DNA of 64,000 bases from Arthrobacter globiformis (GTDB lineage: Bacteria > Actinomycetota > Actinomycetes > Actinomycetales > Micrococcaceae): NCBI RefSeq assembly GCF_030815865.1, contig NZ_JAUSXI010000001.1:4216001-4280000 (forward strand), written 5' to 3'. The first letter of the stretch is position 1, and every line of letters starts with the position of its first letter. The notes under the pieces are model-generated. The model was not told where the DNA came from, searched no databases, and worked only from the letters and a program-made list of their open reading frames with translations. A program made the position numbers and the translations under genes. This document shows, piece after piece, positions 1 through 8,463 of the stretch.

Positions 1-357
1 ATCAGCGCGGACGGCCTGCTGGTCGGCGGCGGTTACCACTCACATTCTCCCGCGCAACTGGTCCGCTACCGGAACTCCGTGGACGCAGCAGGCAGCGGCG
101 GACAGCTGCAGCGCATCGTGGACGCCGTCGCAGCAGCAGGCTTCGCCATTGAAGGCGAAAAGCTAAAGACGGTGCCGCGCGGCTTCCCGAAGGACCACCC
201 GCGCGCCGAGTTGCTCAAGCACAAGTCGCTGTCCGCGGCTGTTACCCTGGGCGAGCCAGACTGGCTCAGGTCGTCGGAAGCGGAACGGGAGATCGCCGCC
301 CGGTGGGAACAGCTCCGGCCTCTAGTGGACTGGGTGGGGCGGCACGCCGCCCCCTGA
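1..357 (+). CDS. DUF2461 (TIGR02453) family protein, 3' part
   Basis: The reading frame is open from the first base, so the gene starts upstream of the window; 118 codons and a TGA stop are present. The C-terminal part matches the DUF2461/TIGR02453 family, with the GGGYH stretch near the window edge and the hallmark GFPKDHPRAELLKHKSL block close to the end. The family is widespread in bacteria and has no firmly established biochemical role. A GTG at base 79 is internal to the conserved domain and is not the true start. The downstream neighbour is convergent; the 57-nt gap is very GC-rich. Confidence 0.8.
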   Translation: MSADGLLVGGGYHSHSPAQLVRYRNSVDAAGSGGQLQRIVDAVAAAGFAIEGEKLKTVPRGFPKDHPRAELLKHKSLSAAVTLGEPDWLRSSEAEREIAARWEQLRPLVDWVGRHAAP

Positions 358-414
358 CGGCATGAGGGGGCGGCGGTTCAGCGGAACCCGGGACGGCCCG
401 GGCCCGGGGTCGCG

Positions 415-1962
415 CTAAACCTTGCTCAGCTCGTCGCCGTCCCGGTCGCCGAGCTCGCTTGCAGGGCCGTCCACGGCTGCTTTGGCGCCGGCGAACTTCT
501 CGTTGAGCCGGGAGTGACGCTGGCCGTAGGCGAAGTAGATGGCAATGCCCACCACCAGCCAGATTCCGAAGAAGATCCAGGTCTCCACGGCGAGGTTGGT
601 CATCAGATACAGGCACAGCACCGCGGATACGACAGGAAGCACCTTGCCGAACGGGACCCGGAAAGCCGGCTTCAGGTCGGGGCGCTTCTTGCGAAGCACC
701 AGGATGCCCAGGCTGACCATCACGAACGCGGACAGCGTGCCGATGTTGATCATTTCCTCGAGCAGGTCCACGTTGGTGAGCCCGGCGACCAGGGCAACGG
801 CGGCGCCGCAGATGATCTGCAGGCGGGCCGGCGTCGAACGTTTTTCGCTGGTCTTGGACAGGGAGCGCGGCAGCAGGCCGTCCCGGCTCATGGCCAGCAC
901 CACGCGGGCCAGGCCCATAAGCAGCACCATGATCACAGTGGTCAGGCCCACGAGGGAACCGAAGGCGATCACCTTCGCGGCGTCGGTGTTGCCGACCGCC
1001 TCGAAGGCCGTGGTGAGTGTGGGGCTTTCCGCCTCGGCGAGCTGCGTGTAGGAGACCATGCCGGTCAGGGCAAGGGATACGAGGATGTACAGCAGCGTCA
1101 CCAGTGCCAGGCCGCCGAAGATGCCGCGGGGCAGCGTCTTCTGCGGGTTCTTGACCTCTTCTGCGGAGGTGGCCACCACATCGAAGCCGATGAAGGCGAA
1201 GAACACCAGCGCGGCACCGGCGAAGATGCCCATGGTGCCGTACTGCGCGGGGGCGGCTCCGGTGAGGAAGCCGAAGAACGACTGCTTTAGAACGTCGGCC
1301 GCGCCGGCGTTAGCCGTCGGCTCAGAGGCCGGGACGAAGGGGGTGTAGTTGGAGAACTTCAGGTAGCTGAAGCCCACGATGATCACGAACACCACCACGG
1401 CGATCTTGATCAGCGTGAAGATGTTGCCCACGCGGGCGGACAGCTTGGTTCCGAGCACCAGCAGCACGGTGAAGACTGCCACGATGAGGAATGCGCCCCA
1501 GTACAGGTCAACGCCCCCGAGCGAGATGGCAGCCGGTATTTCGACGCCCATGAGGGCGAAGACCTTGCTGAGATAGATGCCCCAGTACTTGGCGATCACC
1601 GCAGCCGCCGTGAAGAGCTCCAGGATGAGGTTCCAGCCGATGATCCAGGCCAGCACTTCGCCCATGGTGGCGTAGGTGAAAACGTAGGCGGAGCCTGCCA
1701 CCGGGATGGCGGTGGCGAACTCGGCGTAGCACATGATCGCCAGGGCACAGGTGATGGCGGCGACCAGGAAGGAGACGGTGACAGCGGGGCCGGCGAAGTT
1801 TGCAGCGGCCTTGGCCCCCACAGAGAAGATGCCGGCGCCGACGGCAACGGCGACGCCCATGATCATGAGGTCCCAGCTGCTCAGGGAGCGCTTCAGCTTG
1901 CGTCCGGGCTCATCGGCGTCGGCTATTGACTGCTCGATGGATTTGGTCCGGAAAAGGTTCAT
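415..1962 (-). CDS. APC-family amino acid permease
   Basis: The product is a 515-residue polytopic membrane protein of the amino acid-polyamine-organocation superfamily. The first membrane segment carries the family glycine motif GAGIFSVGA, followed by about twelve hydrophobic segments with short loops and a conserved FIGFDVVATSAEEVKNP block, typical of cationic amino acid transporters. I chose the ATG at 1962 (MNLFRTKS). The frame stays open to 2175, but that extension runs through a strong hairpin and shows no membrane-protein character. The substrate cannot be read from sequence; cationic or branched amino acids are plausible. The gene is monocistronic, between the convergent DUF2461 gene and the peroxidase gene. 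Confidence 0.88.
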   Translation of the reverse strand: MNLFRTKSIEQSIADADEPGRKLKRSLSSWDLMIMGVAVAVGAGIFSVGAKAAANFAGPAVTVSFLVAAITCALAIMCYAEFATAIPVAGSAYVFTYATMGEVLAWIIGWNLILELFTAAAVIAKYWGIYLSKVFALMGVEIPAAISLGGVDLYWGAFLIVAVFTVLLVLGTKLSARVGNIFTLIKIAVVVFVIIVGFSYLKFSNYTPFVPASEPTANAGAADVLKQSFFGFLTGAAPAQYGTMGIFAGAALVFFAFIGFDVVATSAEEVKNPQKTLPRGIFGGLALVTLLYILVSLALTGMVSYTQLAEAESPTLTTAFEAVGNTDAAKVIAFGSLVGLTTVIMVLLMGLARVVLAMSRDGLLPRSLSKTSEKRSTPARLQIICGAAVALVAGLTNVDLLEEMINIGTLSAFVMVSLGILVLRKKRPDLKPAFRVPFGKVLPVVSAVLCLYLMTNLAVETWIFFGIWLVVGIAIYFAYGQRHSRLNEKFAGAKAAVDGPASELGDRDGDELSKV

Positions 1963-2070
1963 TGGAAGTCCACAGTCCTGATAGGGGATGGAAACAGACC
2001 TATCAAGTGTAGTGTCCATCCAGTGGACGGCCATATTTGTCCCGAATGTTGAGACGGCTGGCACGCAAAA

Positions 2071-2128
2071 CCACGCCCGGCCCTCCTCCGCGCTGCGGCT
2101 GCGCGGTGTGGTGGAGGGCCGGGCGTGG
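2071..2128. terminator. Perfect 16-bp inverted repeat
   Basis: Bases 2071-2086 and 2113-2128 are perfectly complementary (CCACGCCCGGCCCTCC arm) with a 26-nt loop that is itself GC-rich. It lies 90 nt beyond the stop codon of the giant peroxidase gene and upstream of the permease start, so it most likely ends peroxidase transcription. There is no long T-tract. Confidence 0.6.
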
Positions 2129-2217
2129 GTCCTTGGCGGCCGCACCCTGAGTCGAAGGTGCGGAACGACGGGCACCGCCCGCGGTGCTGAACCATACGGG
2201 AGGTGACCGTTAGTGGA

Positions 2218-2967
2218 CTAGCTGATAACTCGCATCACGTTCCAGCCACTGCCTGCACTGGTCCGAGTGGGGAACAGGCCGGCACCGTTGCCCTGGTAGG
2301 ACCACAGAACGCCGCTGTTGTCCCGTGCTACCAGGTCATTCCTGCCGTCGCCGTTCAGGTCGCCAGGGGTGCTGATGGCGGTCATGGCGTTCCAGCCGCC
2401 GCCAGCCCTCACACGGGTCGGGAACAGGCCGGCACCGTTGCCCTGGTAGGACCACAGAACGCCGCTGTTGTCCCGCGCCACCAGGTCATTCCTGCCGTCA
2501 CCGTTCAGGTCAGCAGAGGCGCTGATGGCGGTCATGCCGTTCCAGCCGCCGCCGACCCTGATGCGGTTCGCGAAGATTCCGGCACCGTTGCCCCGGTAGG
2601 ACCACAGCACACCGCTGTTGTCCCTCGCGAGCAGGTCGGCCCTGCCGTCACCGTTCAGGTCACCGGAGGCGCTGATGACGTTCATACCATTCCAGCCGCC
2701 GCCAACCCTCACACGGGTCGGGAACAGGCCGGCACCGTTGCCCTGGTAGGACCACAGAACGCCGCTGTTGTCCCGCGCCACCAGATCACCTCTGCCGTCG
2801 CCGTTCAGGTCTCCCGCGGCGCTGATGGCGGTCATAACATTCCAGCCGCCACCAACCCGCACACGAGTCGGGAAGGAACCCGCGCCGTCCCCTCGGTAGG
2901 TCCACAGCACTCCAGTGGAGTCCCGCGTCACCAGGTCAGTGCGCCCGTCACCGGTGAAGTCACGCAG
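2218..2967 (-). repeat. Five tandem 150-bp repeats (FG-GAP/VCBS)
   Basis: A 150-bp unit recurs five times in register; for example, the block at 2281 recurs at 2431. Each unit encodes 50 residues with a DLNGDGR calcium-loop-like motif, GVLWSYQG and a VGGGWN segment. Three units are nearly identical in DNA, which points to recent duplication or gene conversion. Copy number may vary between strains and may be hard to assemble. Confidence 0.9.
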
Positions 2968-5900
2968 TGCGTTGGCAGCGACCACAGGGTTGGTTGCCGT
3001 GACTGCCGCCGAGGTGCGGGATTCGCTGACGAACCCGTCCTTCGAGCCGGTCACCTGTACGGTGATCGCCTTGCCGACGTCTGAAGCCTTGACTGTGTAG
3101 GTTGAGCCGTTGCCACCGACAATGGCGACGCCTGCGCTGAACCACTGGTAGGCGAACGTCACCGGCTGGGGGCCCCAGGTTCCGGTGTTGGTTGTCAGAA
3201 TCGAACCAACAGCCGTGGAACCCGTAATGCTGGGCACTGCCACGCTCAGCCGTGGGACGGCCGGAGTAACGGCATTCGATGCAAGTGATGGTGCACTGGT
3301 TCCGATGGCGTTGCTGGCAATCACTTGGAATGTGACGGCCGTGTCGTTTGTGAGGCCCGTGATAACTACGCTGGTGGCGCCGTCCGGGACGTCGATAAGA
3401 CCTCCTTGCTGGACACCGCCGGAAAGCACGCGGACCTGGAAGCCGGTTGCGACGCCGCCGGTAGTGGCCGGAGTGAACGAGACGGTAGCCTGGCCGTTTC
3501 CGCCGAGGGCGACCACGTTCACGGGTGCCGCCGGAGCAACGCTGTCGGAGAACAGCAGTTGTTCGATGTTCCGCAGGGTGTCGGTACCGTCCGTGCCGAC
3601 GTTGTCCGTCACCGTGGTGGTTGACCCAGGTGTGCCAAGGTCAGTTGGGTTGCCGTCGGCGTCGGTGGTGGTGACGGTGTAGTTGGCCCGCGGACCGGAG
3701 AACCGTGCCGAGTCCGTGCCGCCGGAGGCCGTGAGGATCTCGCGGACCGCCACGATGTTGCCGGGGTTCACGGTTCCCGCGAAGACAGCTTCCTGAAGCG
3801 TCGGGCCCGTCAGGTTGCCATTGGCATCCTTCAGGTAGCGGCTGGTCATGGCGCTCTGCCCTGCTCCGTCGGCAGCGGCGCTGCCGATCTCGGTGGCCGG
3901 ATCATTGGGGTTAGTGCGGACACTGAGCCGGACGCTGAGGTAGGCGTCTCCGTCGATGACGTCGTCGGCTCCGCGGCCTTCGATTTCGTCGCTTCCGCCG
4001 CCGCCCAGGAGCACGTTGCCAGCACCCCAAACCAGGGATCCGGAGGTAAGGAGCGGGCAATCCTTGGAAGCGGACGCTGCGATGACCGTATCCGCGGACG
4101 TATCGAGATCGGGAACCAAAGCGTCAAGACCCGTTATGCGGTTGAGTCCTTCCTGGTCCAGCACGTTGCAGCCGATAAAGCCGCCACCGCCCACGCCACT
4201 GGGAATAACGTCGTCGCCGCGGATCTTGTCATCGAATTTCCAGCCAGAGGCGGCCTCAACTTCGTTGAACTTGTCGCGGACATCGGCCGTCAGGATGTCG
4301 AGCGGGACAAGCGGAAGATCAAGGTCCAGGTTCTGCGGTTGAGGGTCACCAAGGCCGATCTCCCAGTCGTAGCCGGAGGCTCCTGCAACCTTTTCGATGC
4401 CAGGGCCGCCGAGGCCGATATCGTCGCCGCCCTCCATGTCGTAGTCGTCGTCACCGCCCTGGCCGATCAGGATGTCGTGTCCGGGCTTCTGGGAGTCATC
4501 CAGGAAGAACAGGTTGCCGCTGTCCCCCTGCATGAGGTCGGGCTGATCGCCGCCTTCTTCCCAGTCATCACCGCTATCGCCGAATGCGGCGTCAAGGCTC
4601 TGACCAAGCATGACGAAGTCGTCGCCGGCTCCGGCAAACGTCTCGTTGGCATTGGCTCCGCCGTTCGTGAAGTCCTTGCCATCGCCACCCATAACGATGT
4701 CCAGGCCGGGGCCGGCGTCGATCGCGTCATTGCCGGGGCCGCCCTTCGGGACGTCGTCACCGGCGAGGTCGGTGATGATGTCGTCACCGTTACCGCCGAG
4801 CGCGACGTCGGCGCCGTCACCACCTTCGATGACGTCATTGCCTGCACCGCCCCAGAAGGTGTCGCTGTCGTTGCCGCCGTAGATTCGGTCAACACCGTCA
4901 GTGCCGTTGTAGACGGACTGGCCGTTGATCCCGGAGGGGTCGACGGTGTTCCTTGCACGGTACTTGATCGTGCCGTCAGGCATGCGGATCAGCAGATCTG
5001 GCTCACTGCACTCTGAGTCCGGGTCATCGAGCACGGTGTTGCCGTCGGCCGCAAAGCCAGCGGTGGTGCCTGCCAGCTTCTTCAGTTCGAACTTGCAGTC
5101 CGATGTGGCGAACACATCGGCCTTCAGGCTGTGCACGTTGGTGTTGCGCATCATCAGTTCGGCGAAGGAGTTGCCTTCCAGCTGCGCCCTCAGGTTCATG
5201 CCCGGCGTGCGGGCCAGATAGTACAGGCGGTCGCCGTTCTGCAGGTCCGTCAGCTGGTTCTCAAACACGTAGTTGAACGTGCTGCCCAGCAGGCCGCCAA
5301 ACACCACCGTCGTCTCCGCAAGACCGCCGACCCAGAGGTCGACGTTGTCGAGGCCGGTCTTGGAGTTGGTGCCGTCGTTGGACCAAGCTGTGCCCGTACT
5401 GTTCATGAACTCCGCGGCGTCGGTCGGAGCGACTTCCCCTGCGGCGGGGCTGACGATGAGCCGTGCGGCCTCCCGCTTGCCTGCCAGCGTTGTGGCGCCC
5501 GTGATGGACGGGTGCTGGCCGTAGGCTGCGACGAAGTTGACGAGGGACTCCGGGTGCTTGAGATTCTCGCCGAAATCGACCCAGCTGATGTAGGGCTTCA
5601 ACTGGCCGTCATTCGTTTTGTTGAAGAGCTCACGGCGAAGGACGTTCAGCCGCGGGATTCCTTCAGAGCGGGCCCGTGTCATGTTGATCGTGGGAAGGTC
5701 CAAAGGCAGGCCCAGGAGGTTGTTGCGGAGCGTGTCGGTCACGAACTCATCCAGTTCGTTGCCGGCCTGGTCCGCCATTCCCATGATGATGCTTCCGGCG
5801 GCCTCTTCGGAGGTCAGCGGCCCGGCAGCGCCGCCGTTGGTGTACTCGGGCGGGTTGAGGAAGCCGTCGAGCAGCGAGATATCGTTCTGGCTGCCCTTGG

Positions 5901-7947
5901 TGTCGTCAGAATCACCGAATGTTCCGTTGAGGCCGGCGCCGTCCTCGTTCCTGCGCGAGATCGTTTCGGTCAGCATGGAGTGGCCGAAGCGGTACACCGC
6001 GTGGGCGAATTCAGCCTTGACCGCGGGGTTGAGCTCCGTCTGGGTAAACGCGAACGGCTCGAACGGGTTGATTGCTGGCTGCACCTTGCGGGCGAACTCC
6101 TCGAAGACCAGGTGCTGGTACTCCATCTCGGTGATGAACCGCGCAGCCTGGAAGAGCCGCTCACCGTTCCAGCCTGCGGCACCTGCAGCCAGCTTCCACT
6201 CGGCCAGGGCCTTGACGCCACTGGCAGACGTATCGGTCGTCAGGACGTTCTCAATGTCGTCGACGAGCCGGTCGTGCTCGGAGTGGAAGATCTGGTGGAT
6301 GGCCGTCAGACCAATGTTCTCGTTGACGCGGCCGTCACCGGCGATAAAGTGCGCGTTGAGCATCTCGTCGTCATAGGTGCCGGGGGCCTGGCTGGCAAAA
6401 TCGGCCGTGGCCGTAGTATTCGTGTCGGGCGTCGGTGCCACCTTCGGGGTAGCAGGGTTGTGGTCCGTGTCCTGAGGGGACGGGTCAGCGTTGTGGGCGA
6501 TGTCTGTCAGGAACGGGGTGTCAAAGTACAGCACATCCGCCGGAACCGGTACGGTCTCGTCTACCGTTGTCGTCGACGGGTCGTCGAGATGTCCCTCGAC
6601 CATGCCGGTCTTGGTCACGTACTGCGGCAGTCCGTTGGGCCCGGGGATGAACTTGCCGTAAGGGTCCGCGGCGATCATCGGGACGTTCAGGACGTCCTTG
6701 TCTTCGAGCCTGAGGCCAAGCTTGGTCGCGGCCTGGGCCTTGGTCGTGGCCCAGGTGGCCATTCCACCGGCCGTCGGGCCGGTAGGACCGCCGAGCAGCT
6801 TGCCGGTGGGGACGGGCTTGCCGTCGGCGTTGTCGACGTACTCCCGCACGAACACCTGGTGTGAAGCGTGCGACGTGTAGGTCTGGCTCTGGTCGACCCA
6901 CGGTGAGTCCGTGTTGTTCGCATCCTGGACATCATCCTCGGTACCCATGACACCGTCCGTACCGGGCTGGTTCTGGCCGCGGGTCAGCACCATGAAAGCC
7001 TGGCTGGCGGGGACCTCATCGCCGGTGTTGGCCTTGCCGTCGGGACCAACGGTGCGGAGCGGGTCGTCATCCTTGAGCGGAACGAAGACGGTTCCGCCGC
7101 TCTTGACTGTCTGGTCGACGCCATGGTCGAAGAACTGACCGAACAGCGTGAACATTGAGTTGTAGGGCGGGGAAAGGCCGACGTCGGTGGTCACGTTTTC
7201 GATGAACAGCGTGCTGTGGGACGGCACGCAATCTGCGGGGGCGCCGACGACGGGCGGAGTGGCCAGGGGATCGGGGTCTGTTGTGCAGGGAACGACACCC
7301 GTGTTGCCCTGTGTCCTGACAGGGTTACCGGCGGCGGCGACGGCTGCCGGGTTGGTGGAAGTCTGGTCCACGATCAGGTTGCTGATCACGCGAGGCTCGG
7401 AGTCCACCACCGTCCCCGACTTTTGAGCGTACGACGAGGTGGCCGGACCACCGAAGGCCGATGCATTCTCGGCACTCGTGAACTTCGGCGTTGTGAGGCG
7501 TGGGAATTTCTGGTCAGCTGCGCCGAACGTCTCCTGGCCCGGCTGCAGGTTGTTGCATGACCCGTCGACGGTCCGCAGGCCCGCCGAGACCAGGGGACTG
7601 GGGATCTGATCGGGCCCTGTGCCGATCAGGGTGTCACACGGGTGTTCGGGTGAGTACGTTGCTGCGTGGCGCTCAGAGATCTTTATCTGCTTCAGAATGA
7701 ATGCTAGGTCCGAGGCTGTGATCGTAAAGCCTTCCCCCACCGGTGCCTGAACCGCGTTGGCCGCAACTACTGGCAGCCCCATCGCTGCCGGCATCGCCAA
7801 GGTGGTGGCCGCCGCTATCAGGCGGAAGGACATGGACTGTTTGCTGCGCTTCTTGCGTCGTTGACGCCGGTTTGATGGTGGATCTGTGGGAACTGCAGAT
7901 CGGCTTTGATCTGCACTCCCGTCTGACTTCCAGGCTGAATGGTTCAT
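2218..7947 (-). CDS. Secreted haem peroxidase with RTX, FN3 and FG-GAP repeats
   Basis: This 1909-residue protein has a basic N-terminus and hydrophobic signal segment (about residues 30-65). It then carries an animal-type haem peroxidase domain (about 260-900): the distal motif FDHGVD holds the likely distal His and Ca-binding Asp (about H275), HSEHDRL holds the catalytic Arg, and RFGHS holds the proximal haem His (about H656). About 1020-1200 holds glycine/aspartate-rich RTX-type calcium repeats (GGxGxDxI). About 1470-1570 is an FN3 domain followed by an Ig-like module. Five 50-residue FG-GAP/VCBS repeats end the protein. The ATG at 7947 has an AGGTG upstream; an in-frame start at 8043 lacks secretory character. 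It is probably an exported oxidative or adhesive enzyme; the substrate is unknown. Confidence 0.87.
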   Translation of the reverse strand: MNHSAWKSDGSADQSRSAVPTDPPSNRRQRRKKRSKQSMSFRLIAAATTLAMPAAMGLPVVAANAVQAPVGEGFTITASDLAFILKQIKISERHAATYSPEHPCDTLIGTGPDQIPSPLVSAGLRTVDGSCNNLQPGQETFGAADQKFPRLTTPKFTSAENASAFGGPATSSYAQKSGTVVDSEPRVISNLIVDQTSTNPAAVAAAGNPVRTQGNTGVVPCTTDPDPLATPPVVGAPADCVPSHSTLFIENVTTDVGLSPPYNSMFTLFGQFFDHGVDQTVKSGGTVFVPLKDDDPLRTVGPDGKANTGDEVPASQAFMVLTRGQNQPGTDGVMGTEDDVQDANNTDSPWVDQSQTYTSHASHQVFVREYVDNADGKPVPTGKLLGGPTGPTAGGMATWATTKAQAATKLGLRLEDKDVLNVPMIAADPYGKFIPGPNGLPQYVTKTGMVEGHLDDPSTTTVDETVPVPADVLYFDTPFLTDIAHNADPSPQDTDHNPATPKVAPTPDTNTTATADFASQAPGTYDDEMLNAHFIAGDGRVNENIGLTAIHQIFHSEHDRLVDDIENVLTTDTSASGVKALAEWKLAAGAAGWNGERLFQAARFITEMEYQHLVFEEFARKVQPAINPFEPFAFTQTELNPAVKAEFAHAVYRFGHSMLTETISRRNEDGAGLNGTFGDSDDTKGSQNDISLLDGFLNPPEYTNGGAAGPLTSEEAAGSIIMGMADQAGNELDEFVTDTLRNNLLGLPLDLPTINMTRARSEGIPRLNVLRRELFNKTNDGQLKPYISWVDFGENLKHPESLVNFVAAYGQHPSITGATTLAGKREAARLIVSPAAGEVAPTDAAEFMNSTGTAWSNDGTNSKTGLDNVDLWVGGLAETTVVFGGLLGSTFNYVFENQLTDLQNGDRLYYLARTPGMNLRAQLEGNSFAELMMRNTNVHSLKADVFATSDCKFELKKLAGTTAGFAADGNTVLDDPDSECSEPDLLIRMPDGTIKYRARNTVDPSGINGQSVYNGTDGVDRIYGGNDSDTFWGGAGNDVIEGGDGADVALGGNGDDIITDLAGDDVPKGGPGNDAIDAGPGLDIVMGGDGKDFTNGGANANETFAGAGDDFVMLGQSLDAAFGDSGDDWEEGGDQPDLMQGDSGNLFFLDDSQKPGHDILIGQGGDDDYDMEGGDDIGLGGPGIEKVAGASGYDWEIGLGDPQPQNLDLDLPLVPLDILTADVRDKFNEVEAASGWKFDDKIRGDDVIPSGVGGGGFIGCNVLDQEGLNRITGLDALVPDLDTSADTVIAASASKDCPLLTSGSLVWGAGNVLLGGGGSDEIEGRGADDVIDGDAYLSVRLSVRTNPNDPATEIGSAAADGAGQSAMTSRYLKDANGNLTGPTLQEAVFAGTVNPGNIVAVREILTASGGTDSARFSGPRANYTVTTTDADGNPTDLGTPGSTTTVTDNVGTDGTDTLRNIEQLLFSDSVAPAAPVNVVALGGNGQATVSFTPATTGGVATGFQVRVLSGGVQQGGLIDVPDGATSVVITGLTNDTAVTFQVIASNAIGTSAPSLASNAVTPAVPRLSVAVPSITGSTAVGSILTTNTGTWGPQPVTFAYQWFSAGVAIVGGNGSTYTVKASDVGKAITVQVTGSKDGFVSESRTSAAVTATNPVVAANALRDFTGDGRTDLVTRDSTGVLWTYRGDGAGSFPTRVRVGGGWNVMTAISAAGDLNGDGRGDLVARDNSGVLWSYQGNGAGLFPTRVRVGGGWNGMNVISASGDLNGDGRADLLARDNSGVLWSYRGNGAGIFANRIRVGGGWNGMTAISASADLNGDGRNDLVARDNSGVLWSYQGNGAGLFPTRVRAGGGWNAMTAISTPGDLNGDGRNDLVARDNSGVLWSYQGNGAGLFPTRTSAGSGWNVMRVIS

Positions 7948-8080
7948 GGCACACCTGCCGCTAGGAGGAATGTAACGGTGCCATCGTCCGGTGGAGTGCC
8001 CGTGAAAACCTTGGGGGTGTGGCTGGCAGGCCCGCTGAGCCACCCAAATTGGGGGTTCCCAATCGCGGTTAATACGTGCA

Positions 8081-8123
8081 ACGCCCGGACGGAGCCCCTT
8101 ATTTGGGGTCCCCGTCCGGGCGT
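8081..8123. repeat. GC-rich inverted repeat upstream of the peroxidase gene
   Basis: ACGCCCGGACGG (8081-8092) pairs perfectly with 8112-8123, and the inner AGCCCC/GGGG can extend the stem around a short AT-rich centre. It lies between the decayed DUF779 fragment and the peroxidase promoter region. It could terminate transcription arriving from the reductase side; the rest of 7948-8155 shows no gene. Confidence 0.55.
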
Positions 8124-8155
8124 AACATCATGGAGTTTTGCTGGGCAAAGCCGGT

Positions 8156-8331
8156 CTACACTGGCCAGTCCATGAGCGTGGAGCGGATCAAGAAGCGTTT
8201 GCCTTCCGGTGCCTCGACGGAAAATCCGCTCCCCCGGCCCTCCACCACGTCCACCGTCAGGGGGTGTGGCTCCAGTAGCCGAACTGTTCCCGGGACATCC
8301 AGAACTCCAGCGGATGTCCGCCGTCGTCCAT
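8156..8331 (-). pseudogene. DUF779 remnant, N-terminally truncated and frameshifted
   Basis: Two frames together encode the C-terminal half of a DUF779 protein. One reads MDDGGHPLEFWMSREQFGYWSHTP and then hits a stop. The next frame continues LTVDVVEGRGSGFSVEAPEG and ends FLIRSTLMDWPV before TAG. The join falls in a run of five G (8260-8264, + strand); one extra G restores a continuous match. The family's N-terminal cysteine-containing half (HQSGGCCDGSSP region) is absent upstream, so this is a fragment even after correcting the shift. Intact DUF779 genes usually sit beside aldehyde dehydrogenases; none is adjacent here. Confidence 0.7.
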
Positions 8332-8400
8332 GCCCGTGAGCCGCAGTCGTCCGCGGGACCGGACCCTCCGCCGTCGTCCGCGGTAGGGGCCTTCCGGTTG

Positions 8401-8463
8401 GAGTTTTTGTACAGATCATGCGCCTCGAATCGTGCCAAACGGCCCCTATCTGTACAAAAACTC
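8401..8463. terminator. Perfect 16-bp inverted repeat at the fprA-like stop codon
   Basis: GAGTTTTTGTACAGAT (8401-8416) is exactly complementary to 8448-8463, with a 31-nt loop. The right arm overlaps the TGA stop of the reductase gene ending at 8462. The arms contain T5/A5 runs, so a transcript from either side forms a stem with a U-run. It is best read as a terminator. Confidence 0.65.

Noticed and set aside
2218..2967. 150-bp repeats as a non-coding satellite
   Set aside because: They are in frame and encode complete FG-GAP modules of the peroxidase.
5131..6864. Long open frame opposite the peroxidase gene
   Set aside because: It is an antisense shadow caused by high GC3; the composition (Val/Gly/Arg-rich, no domains) and the strong protein on the other strand argue against it.
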